Origin: Streptosporangiaceae bacterium | Lineage (GTDB): Bacteria; Actinomycetota; Actinomycetes; Streptosporangiales; Streptosporangiaceae | Assembly (NCBI GenBank): GCA_030050125.1 | Contig: JASIJN010000427.1 | Coordinates: forward strand, 1 to 9,356 | Length of the DNA stretch: 9,356 bases | Reading direction: 5' to 3' | In this document: piece by piece, positions 1 to 8,470 of the stretch | Layout of the letters: every line of letters begins with the position of its first letter | How positions within the stretch are numbered: position 1 is the stretch's first letter | The notes under the pieces: generated by a model | What the model saw: the letters and a program-made list of their open reading frames with translations, nothing else | Databases searched by the model: none | Told to the model about the DNA's origin: nothing | Translations under genes and position numbers: made by a program

Positions 1-1105
1 TTCCGCCACCTCCGCGTCCATCTTGACCTGCACGACGTCGAGCCGCCCGGTCGCTGACGCGAGATCCCGGGACAGCCTGGCACGCGTCGAGGGCTGCGGC
101 GGCGGGGCCGTGCAGCCGCCGACGAGGCGGACAACCGGCATCCCGATCAGCCGGAACACCACCAGCGCCGAGCGCGGGTTGCCCGGCAGCCCGATCACCG
201 GCACGCCGTCGCACTCGGCCAGCAGCGTCGGCTTGCCGGGCTTGATGGCCAGGCCGTGGCACCAGATGCCCGGCGGGCCGAGGCGGACGACGGCATTCGC
301 GGTCTCGTCCCTGGTGCCCACCGAGGATCCCGCGGAGATCACGAGCACGTCGCTGGCCGGCAGCGCCTCGCGCAGCGCCTTCTCCAGCGCGCCGGGGTCA
401 TCGGGGACGATCCCGCCGAAGGCCGGCTCGCCGCCCGCGTCCGCGACCAGCGCGGCGAGCGCGGATGCCGTCGCGTCCCGCACCTGGCCCGGCTCGAGCT
501 CCGCAGCCCCGGGCGGGACCACCTCGTCTCCGGTGGAGAAGATCGTCACCGCCGGCTTCCTGCGCACGGTCACGGACGTCACGCCGGCCGCGGCGAGCAT
601 GCCGAGGTCCTGGGGGCGCAGCGGCCGGCCGCCGGGCACGATCTCGTCGCCGGGCCTGGCGTCCTCGTCGGCCCGCACTATGCCCTCGCCCGGCGCGACC
701 GGGCGGACCACCTCGATCGTCGCGGGCATCGCCTCGGCGGTGTACTCCACCATCACGACCGCGTCCGCCCCGGGCGGGATGACGCCTCCGGTCGGCATGG
801 CGACGGCCGAGCCGGGCATGACGGCCATGTCCGGCCCGGCGCCCATGCGGACGGCGCCGGTGACGGTCAGGTAGCCGGGCAGGCCCTCGGACACGCCGTA
901 GGTGTCGGCGGCGCGGACGGCGTAGCCGTCGACCGTGGAACGGGCGAACCCGGGCAGCGGATGCGGCGTGGTGACCGGCCCGGCCGGCACCCGGCGCAGC
1001 GCCGCGTCCAGCGGCACGGTCTCGGTGCCGGTACGCCGCAGGGGACGAAAGCCGGCCAGGGCGCCGGCGACCGTCCGGGTGGTGAAGAACTCCCGGCCGG
1101 CAGCG

Positions 1106-1113
<8 letters not shown>
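1..1113 (-). CDS. moeA: MoeA, molybdopterin molybdotransferase (3'-partial)
   Basis: MoeA inserts molybdate, or tungstate, into adenylylated molybdopterin, a late cytoplasmic step of Mo/W cofactor synthesis. The frame reads 371 residues from an ATG at 1111-1113 to the window edge without a stop. Family members are usually about 400 residues or longer, so the C-terminal domain is cut. Visible landmarks are STVDGYAVRA (residues 59-68, the conserved DGYA signature with Asp62), PTGGVIPPGADAVV (107-120), STGDEVV (193-199), SAGSSVGTRD (260-269), KPGKPT (291-296) and GLPGNPRSA (308-316). The last four belong to the MoaB/MogA-like pterin-binding domain. Canonical MoeA has SAMDGYA and GGVSVG at two of these sites, so this is a divergent subgroup. 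The start overlaps the end of fdhB by 8 nt, which suggests translational coupling and a role maturing the enzymes of this operon. A GAGG lies only 3 nt before the ATG, too close for a good ribosome site. The family call is secure; Mo versus W preference is unknown. Confidence 0.95.
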
Positions 1114-2756
<1,643 letters not shown>

Positions 2757-2764
<8 letters not shown>

Positions 2765-5666
2765 CAGCTCTGGAGATCTGGACGGCGCAGAACTTGAACT
2801 CGGGGATCTTCCCGAACGGGTCGATCGCGTCGATCGTCAGCAGGTTCGCCGCCGCCTCCCGGAAGTGGAACGGAATGAAGCAGTTGCCGCGCGCCTCCCG
2901 GTGGGACACCCTCACCTCGAGCTCGATCGCGCCGCGGCGAGAGCTTACCCGGGCCATGCCGCCGTCGGCCAAGCCCAGGTCGGCGGCGTCGTCGGGATGA
3001 ATGAACACCAGCGCCCGCGGCGCGATCGCGTCGAGGGCGTAGGACCGGCGGGTCATCGAGCCGGTGTGCCAGTGCTCCAGCATCCGGCCGGTGTTCAGCA
3101 CGAACGGGTACTGCTCGTCGGGCAGTTCCTTCGCGGGCAGCCACTCGGCCGGCACCAGGTGCGCCAGGCCGTCGTTCGTCTTGAACCGCTCGGTGAACAT
3201 CACGACGGTGCCGTCGCTGCGCTCGGGGTCCGGATTCGGGTACAGCTTGCCGGACAGGCCGAGGTTGTCGTAGCTGAGGTTCTTGTAGCTCGAGATGACG
3301 GTGACCATCTCGTCGAAGATCTGCCGCGGCGTCTGGTAGTGCCAGTTCAGGCCCACCCGGTTCGCGATGTCCTGCACGACCTCCCAGTCCACGCGGGCCT
3401 GGCCCGGGGTGTCCAGCACCTTGCGGCCGAGCTGCACGCGCCGGTCGGTGTTGGTGTACGTGCCGTCCTTCTCCAGGTAGGAGGAGGCGGGCAGGATGAC
3501 GTCGGCGAACTCGGCCGTCTCGGTGAGGAAGATGTCCTGGACCACAAGGAAGCTCAGCTTGGCGAGGGCCTTGCGGACCTTGTTGATGTTCGGGTCGGAC
3601 AGGAACGGGTTCTCGCCCAGCATGTACATGCCGCGCACGCCGCCGGCCAGGGCCGAGCCGATGATCTCGGTGACGGTCAGGCCCTTGTCCGGGTCGAGGT
3701 CCGCGGTGCCCCAGGCGGCCTCGAACCGGGCCCTGACGTCCGGGTCGTCGGCCTTCTGGTAGTCGGGGTAGAACATCGGGATCAGGCCCATGTCCGAGGC
3801 GCCCTGCACGTTGTTCTGCCCGCGCAGCGGGTGCAGCCCGGCGCCAGGCTTGCCGATGTTCCCGGTGATCGCGCACAGCGCGATCAGGCAGCGGGCGTTG
3901 TCCGTGCCGGTGGTGTGCTGGGAGATTCCCATGCCCCAGAAGATGATGCCGGCCCCGGCCTCGCCCCAGGCGCGCGCGACCCGGGTGATCGTGTCGGCCG
4001 GCACGCCGGTGATCTGCTCGGCCCGCTCCGGCGGATAGTCCAGCACCGCCCGGCGCAGCGCGTCGAAGTTGGACGTGCGCGTCCTTATGTACTCGTCGTC
4101 GGTGAGGCCGAGCCTGATCACCTCGTGCATGACGCCGTTGTAGAACGCGACGTCGGTGCCGGGCTTGAGCTGGCAGTAGATGTCGGCGTGGTCGGCCATC
4201 TTGTCGGCCCGCGGGTCCACGTAGATGATCGTCGTGCCGTTGCGGCGGGCCTGCTTGAAGAAGCTGGAGGCGACCGGGTGGTTCGCCGTGGAGTTGCTTC
4301 CGGTGACGATCGCGACCCCGGCGTTCTCGATGTCGCCGTAGGTGGTGGAGACCGCGCCGGAGCCGATCCCCTCGAACAGCGCCGACACGCTGGAGGCGTG
4401 GCACAGCCGGGTGCAGTGGTCCACGTTGTTGGTGTGGAAGCCGGTGCGGATCAGCTTCTGGAAGAGGTAGGCCTCCTCGTTGGAGCACTTCGCGGAGCCG
4501 AACCCGGCGATCGCGCCCGGGCCGCCCTCGGCATAGATCTCGGTGAGCCTGCGCGCGACCAGGTCGAGGGCCTCCTCCCAGGTCGCCTCCCGGAAGTGCG
4601 GCAGCACCTCGGCGTAGTCGACGAGGCCGCCGGGTTTACGGCCGCGCTTGCCGCCCTTGCGGTTCTGCTTCGGGTCGCCGTCGCCGGCCATCCCGTGGTC
4701 GTTGCCCTCCCCGCCGGCGGCTGTGTCGCCGCGGACGTCGGCGGACAGCGGGCCCTTCGGGTAGGAGTCCTCCCGGCGGATCAGCGGCACCGTGAGCCGT
4801 TGCGGCGAGGCGGCGTAGTCCCAGCCGTAGCGGCCCTTCACGCACAGCCGGCCGTGCGAGCCGGGCTGTTCCCGGCCCTGCGCGTAGGCGATCGCGCCAT
4901 TCTCCCGGTCCACGTAGTAGGTGAGGGCGCAGCCGACGCCGCAGTACGGGCAGACGGTGTCCACCGCGTCCAGCTCGCTGCGCGGCCGGATCGGGATGCC
5001 GTTGATCGGCTTGTTCGTCAGCGCGCCGGTCGGGCACGAGGCCACGCACTCACCGCAGGACACGCACGACGAGGCGCCCATCGGATCGCTCAGGTCGAAC
5101 GCTATCCGGGTGCCGTAGCCCTTGCCGCTGCGCCCGATCACGTCGTTGCCCTGGATGTCGTCGCAGGCCCGCACGCAGCGGTCGCACAAGATGCAGGCAT
5201 CGTGGTCGACGGCGATCACCGGGCTGGACAGGTCGGCGCCGCGGCCCGATCCGGCCGGCAAGCCGGTGCCGACCTCGGCGAGCCCGAAGCGCTCGGCCAG
5301 CGCGAGCAGCTCGTTGTCGCCGGTCGTGGTCTGCTTCGGGTCACGCTCGCGTGCTGGCTGGTCGCTGATCAGCAGTTTCGTCAGCGTCGCGCGGCTGCGC
5401 TCGAGCTCGGGCGTGCGCGTCTTCACCTGCATCCCGTTTTCACAGGCCCGCACGCAGGACGCGGCGAACGCGGGCGTCCCCACGTCGACCACGCACATCC
5501 GGCAGACGCCCACCGGATCGAAACGCTCGTCGTGGCACAGCACGGGGATGTCGATCCCGGCGGCGCGGGCGGCCTGCCAGATCGTGGCGCCCTCGGGGGC
5601 AGTGACCTCACGCCCGTCGATCGTGAGCGTTACCGTTCCCGTGCTCTCCAGGGCAGTGATGGCCAT
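2757..5666 (-). CDS. fdhA: Formate dehydrogenase alpha subunit, Mo/W bis-MGD enzyme with N-terminal Fe-S domains
   Basis: This 969-residue catalytic subunit would oxidise formate to CO2 in the cytoplasm and pass electrons through its clusters to FdhB. No signal or twin-arginine peptide is seen. In order: a [2Fe-2S] ferredoxin domain (Cys44, 55, 58, 71); a 2x[4Fe-4S] domain (Cys158, 161, 164, 168 and Cys201, 204, 207, 211); the cofactor-proximal [4Fe-4S] domain (Cys239, 242, 246, 275) with relay Lys277; then the bis-MGD domains. Metal-ligand Cys422 and His423 correspond to Sec140-His141 of E. coli FdhF. Arg615, in PLRGQNNVQG, lies 193 residues after Cys422, the same spacing as Sec140 to Arg333 in FdhF. 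Length and layout match the tungsten-dependent FDH1 of Methylorubrum. Two oddities: the His-Cys3 cluster ligands expected near residues 103-118 are absent, and residues about 303-348 are a Gly/Lys/Arg-rich insertion. The ATG is 27 nt after the AOR stop, with only a weak GGA-type ribosome site. Mo or W cannot be told from sequence. Confidence 0.96.
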
Positions 5667-5693
5667 GATGGCAGTATCCGTCCGCGCCCGCCG

Positions 5694-7499
5694 CTAGGCC
5701 AAGCCGAGGTCGTCGAACATCCCCAGGTCCGGGCGTCCCTCGTGATCGAGCCCGCGCCTTTCGTAGTAGGCGTCGATCATCGCCCGCAGTCGGTCCGCGG
5801 TGAGCGTGGCCACCCGGCCCGAGGGCAGGGTGAGCGGCTCGTTCAGCAGCCGGTCGGGCAGCCAGTCGTCGCCCGGCTGCCAGCCCTCGCGGATGTTGTA
5901 GACCCGCTTGGCCAGCACGATCCGGCGGGCGGTCGCACGCAGCTCGTCGCCGGTCACGTCCCAGCCGGTGACGCAGGCCAGCAGGGCCGCCCACTCCTCG
6001 AAGGGCTCGGTGAACACGCCGCGCAGGAACTTGCACAAGATCAGCGAGTCCATGACCGCGGCCCGGTCCTCGGTCTCGATCGCGGCCGCGACATGCTCGT
6101 CGCCACCGGCTAGCCGGTCCAGATCACCTGACAGGTCCGCCTCGTAGGCGCCGGAACGGTTGTGGTCCGCGCCCCTGGCGTTCACGGCCAGGCCCAGGGC
6201 CATGGAGTGCAGCGTGCGCGGCTCGTAACCGGGCATCTCCAGGCCCTTCACGTGCGGCGCGAAGGACTCCGAGCCAGCCGAGACCGTCCGGGATGCTTGT
6301 CTTGATCCTTCTCCCAGCAGCGAGCCGAGCGGCGTGCCGCGGGTGCCGATCTCATCGAGCGCGCGCAGCAGCGCGGCGGGATCGCCGAAACGCAGCCAGG
6401 GCGCGTCGATCAGGCCGCGCTGCGCGCACTCCATCGCCCACGCGATCGTCCCGCCCGCGGAGATCGTGTCGATGCCGAGCTCGTCGCAGCGGGCGCTGGC
6501 CTCCAGCACGGCGTCCGGGTCGCTCACCCCGCACATCGGGCCGAGCGCGAACACGTTCTCGTACTCCACGCGGGCCTTCTTGCCGCCGCCGACCCGGTAG
6601 ATGTGCTCGCAGCCGATGGTGCAGGACGCGCAGCCGCTGCGCGCGACCCGGCGCATCCCCTCGATGGCCTCGTCCGGCGCCTGTTCGGCGAGGCGCCCGG
6701 CGTTCTCGAACGCGGCCGCCTGGAAGTTGCGGGTGGGCAGCGCGGCGATCGCGTTGAACGTGAGCAGGTTGGCGAGCGTGCCGAGCTCGCGGTACTTCGC
6801 CGTGGCCGGGCCGAACGACCGTTCCCGCAGGTCCCGGGCGGCCCGCAGCACCGAGGCCGGGTCGGCGACGCCGACCTTCGCCGCGGCGCGGACCGCAATG
6901 GCCTTCAGGTTCTTCGCGCCCATGACCGCGCCCAGGCCGCCGCGTCCCGCGTGCCGCCCGTCGTGCGAGATCGTCGCGTACCGGACGCCGTGCTCGCCGG
7001 CCGGGCCGATCGCCGCCACCCGCCAGCCCCGGCCGAGCCGCTCGCGCAACCTGGTGCCGGCGTCGGCCGCGGTCAGGCCGCTGAGCTGCCGCGCGTCGAT
7101 CAGCCGGCTCCCGTCGCCGTCGATGAGCAGCGCCGAAAGCTGCGGGGCCCGGCCCCGGATCACGATCGCGTCGTGGCCGGTGAGCTTCCCGGCGATCGCG
7201 AACTGGCTGGAGGCCAGCGCGTCGGTCAGCATCCCGGTCAGCGGCGACTTCGCCACCACGGCGAACTTCGCGCTCGTGGTCAGCGGCGTGCCCACGAGCG
7301 GGGAGAACACGAACCCCAGCGGCGCCGTGGCGTCCAGCGCCCCGGCGCCCGGCGTCCCCAGCCGGTACAGCAGCCACGCGCCGAGCCCGGCACCCCCGAT
7401 GTAGGCCCGCAGCACCCGCGCGGGCAGCGGCAGGGCCTGGCTTGTCCCGGTGGTCGCGTCCACGACAAGCACCTGTCCGAAGTAGCCGCCGGCGGTCAT
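5694..7499 (-). CDS. aor: Aldehyde:ferredoxin oxidoreductase family protein (tungsten-pterin enzyme)
   Basis: AOR-family enzymes oxidise aldehydes to carboxylic acids, or the reverse, at a tungsten bis-pterin centre with one [4Fe-4S] cluster. This 601-residue protein is full length for the family. The N-terminal domain contains the family signature HAGRGGLGAVMGAKNLKAI at 183-201. Cluster ligands are Cys290, Cys293, Cys297 and Cys489, close to 288, 291, 295 and 494 of Pyrococcus furiosus AOR. The two pterin-binding DXXGL(C/D) motifs appear as DELGID (339-344) and DSLILC (484-489); the second has Ile for the usual Gly. His446, in ARGADHNR, matches the active-site His448 region, and Glu312 or Glu314 the Glu313 region. 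It should be cytoplasmic. No ferredoxin or flavoprotein partner is encoded in the window, so the electron acceptor is open; the FdhAB diaphorase downstream is one possibility. It starts 10 nt after the MobA-MoaD fusion with a clear GAGG site. Substrate is unassigned; a formaldehyde-oxidising (FOR-like) role would fit the FDH neighbours but is inference. Confidence 0.93.
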   Translation of the reverse strand: MTAGGYFGQVLVVDATTGTSQALPLPARVLRAYIGGAGLGAWLLYRLGTPGAGALDATAPLGFVFSPLVGTPLTTSAKFAVVAKSPLTGMLTDALASSQFAIAGKLTGHDAIVIRGRAPQLSALLIDGDGSRLIDARQLSGLTAADAGTRLRERLGRGWRVAAIGPAGEHGVRYATISHDGRHAGRGGLGAVMGAKNLKAIAVRAAAKVGVADPASVLRAARDLRERSFGPATAKYRELGTLANLLTFNAIAALPTRNFQAAAFENAGRLAEQAPDEAIEGMRRVARSGCASCTIGCEHIYRVGGGKKARVEYENVFALGPMCGVSDPDAVLEASARCDELGIDTISAGGTIAWAMECAQRGLIDAPWLRFGDPAALLRALDEIGTRGTPLGSLLGEGSRQASRTVSAGSESFAPHVKGLEMPGYEPRTLHSMALGLAVNARGADHNRSGAYEADLSGDLDRLAGGDEHVAAAIETEDRAAVMDSLILCKFLRGVFTEPFEEWAALLACVTGWDVTGDELRATARRIVLAKRVYNIREGWQPGDDWLPDRLLNEPLTLPSGRVATLTADRLRAMIDAYYERRGLDHEGRPDLGMFDDLGLA

Positions 7500-7507
7500 C
7501 TCAGCTG

Positions 7508-7511
7508 CCTC
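7508..7511 (-). promoter_or_regulatory. Ribosome binding site of aor, overlapping the upstream stop codon
   Basis: GAGG lies 8 nt before the aor ATG and overlaps the TGA (7510-7512) of the preceding gene. A second, stronger-looking GGAGG at 7514-7518 is formed by the codons GGA GGC for the terminal Gly-Gly of the sulfur carrier, but it is 14 nt away. The arrangement supports the chosen aor start and tight coupling. Confidence 0.7.
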
Positions 7512-8361
7512 AGCCTCCCGCGTCCGCGGACAGGAAGAAGACGGTGTCGCCGGCGGCGAGCGGGGTCTGGCCGTCGCGGGTGATCTGGTCGCCGTTCAGC
7601 GCGGCCGTGACATGCCGGTCGAGCACCAGGCCGAGCGCGCCGGCGGCGGCGGCCACGGTGGCGGCCCGGACGGCCCGCGGGCCGCCTTTGCCGCCCTGGG
7701 CGAGGGTCCCGAAGAGCTGCACGGTCACCTCGGGCGCCGGCCGGGCGCGAGCCTCCCGGTAGTCGTCGGGCGTGTTGAGGTTCACCACCGACTCCAGGTC
7801 CGGGTCCAGCGCGCCGAGCACCGGATCCCGCTTCAGCGCGTCGTCGTCGAGCATCTCCACCGTGCACCGGTCGAAAAGGAAGGCCGGGCGCAGCCGGTCT
7901 TCGGCCACCAGACGCTCGGCGGCCTCCGCGAGCGAGACCCGGTACGCCGCGGCCAGCGGCTGCCTGAACCCGCGGGCGACCGGCAGGGCCACATCCGCGC
8001 CGCCGCCGTCGGCGAGAACGCTCAGCACCCGGCCGACGAAGGCCGGGTGCAGGAACGGCAGGTCGGTGGAGCTGACGAACGCGGCATCGGCGCGCCCGCG
8101 CAGCGCGGCGAGCCCGGCGGCGATGCCCAGCAGCGGGCCCTTGCCCTCCCGGGGGTCGTCGGCCACCAGGATGCCCTTGGGCAGGTCAGGGAGCTGCTGG
8201 CCGGGAGCGCGCACGACGACCACCGGGCCGCCGGTCGCGCGGGCCAGGATGCCGGCCGTCCGGCGCAGCAGCGTGGAACCGTGCCACTCCAGTGCCGCCT
8301 TCGGCGACCCCATGCGCGATGACCGGCCGCCCGCCAGCACCACACCCGCGCAGGCCACCAT
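7510..8361 (-). CDS. mobA-moaD: MobA-like nucleotidyltransferase fused to a C-terminal MoaD/ThiS-like sulfur carrier
   Basis: This 283-residue protein joins two cofactor-synthesis activities that are normally separate proteins. Residues 1-205 are MobA-like (GMP transfer to molybdopterin, forming MGD): LAGGRSSRMGSPK (9-21) is the nucleotide-binding loop, GKGPLLGIAAGL is at 73-84, the metal-binding TDLP at 99-102, QPLAAAYR at 134-141 and NLNTPDDY at 194-201. GSPK rather than GXDK recalls the related cytidylyltransferase MocA, so nucleotide choice is not certain. Residues about 210-283 are a beta-grasp domain: VTVQLFG (212-218), ALNGDQI (254-260), PLAAGDTVFFL (267-277) and a free C-terminal Gly282-Gly283. 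In MoaD that tail is adenylylated and thiocarboxylated to supply the dithiolene sulfurs. No stop or frameshift separates the halves. As first gene of the apparent operon it would serve AOR and FDH. Translation may instead begin at the next codon, GTG, which is better spaced from GGGGA. Confidence 0.88.
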   Translation of the reverse strand: MVACAGVVLAGGRSSRMGSPKAALEWHGSTLLRRTAGILARATGGPVVVVRAPGQQLPDLPKGILVADDPREGKGPLLGIAAGLAALRGRADAAFVSSTDLPFLHPAFVGRVLSVLADGGGADVALPVARGFRQPLAAAYRVSLAEAAERLVAEDRLRPAFLFDRCTVEMLDDDALKRDPVLGALDPDLESVVNLNTPDDYREARARPAPEVTVQLFGTLAQGGKGGPRAVRAATVAAAAGALGLVLDRHVTAALNGDQITRDGQTPLAAGDTVFFLSADAGG

Positions 8362-8367
8362 TTCCCC

Positions 8368-8397
8368 ATCGTATGCACCGCCATGCGAACCGGTGAC
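8368..8397 (-). promoter_or_regulatory. Candidate promoter for the cofactor-AOR-FDH operon
   Basis: TACGAT at 8368-8373 fits a loose actinobacterial -10 (TANNNT). GTCACC at 8392-8397 is a weak -35 with an 18-nt spacer. The -10 ends 6 nt before the ATG at 8361, so a transcript would start at or next to that ATG and be leaderless, which is common in actinomycetes. GGGG at 8364-8367 could also act as a ribosome site from a more distant promoter. This is motif reading only. Confidence 0.3.
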
Positions 8398-8400
8398 CGG
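8390..8400. repeat. Short inverted repeat CCGGTGACCGG
   Basis: This is a perfect 5-bp inverted repeat around a single central base, overlapping the weak -35 candidate of the operon. It could be part of an operator, but it is short, and CCGG-type palindromes are expected by chance in DNA this GC-rich. Confidence 0.25.
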
Positions 8401-8440
8401 CGACGTCCGGGCGGGCGGGTGCCGCCGCCGCGATCCTGCC

Positions 8441-8470
8441 GTCAGGGGTCAGCCCGTCAGAGGTCAGCAG
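8441..8470. repeat. 15-bp tandem duplication spanning the ldcA stop codon
   Basis: GTCAGGGGTCAGCCC (8441-8455) is followed directly by GTCAGAGGTCAGCAG (8456-8470), with 12 of 15 positions identical. The period is five codons, so a second TGA (8442-8444) lies in frame 15 nt past the ldcA stop (8457-8459). It looks like a small slippage duplication. No function is evident. Confidence 0.6.

Noticed and set aside
5667..5693. A separate promoter for fdhA
   Set aside because: The 27-nt gap is too short for a promoter plus leader and shows no -10/-35 pair. A promoter inside the end of aor cannot be excluded, but nothing stands out.
6603..7583. A 326-codon plus-strand frame opposite aor
   Set aside because: It is an antisense shadow of aor with no domain signature and an Arg/Gly/Ala-rich product.
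7513..7737. The MoaD-like domain as a separate gene with its own start
   Set aside because: GTG codons exist at 7726-7728 and 7720-7722, but the nearest GGGAGG (7752-7757) is over 20 nt upstream. The frame is open with a short linker and no stop, so a fusion is the simpler reading.
8362..8456. A Rho-independent terminator between ldcA and the operon
   Set aside because: Only short GC stems can be drawn (for example GGCGG with CCGCC around a 6-nt loop), and there is no T-run after any of them on the minus strand.
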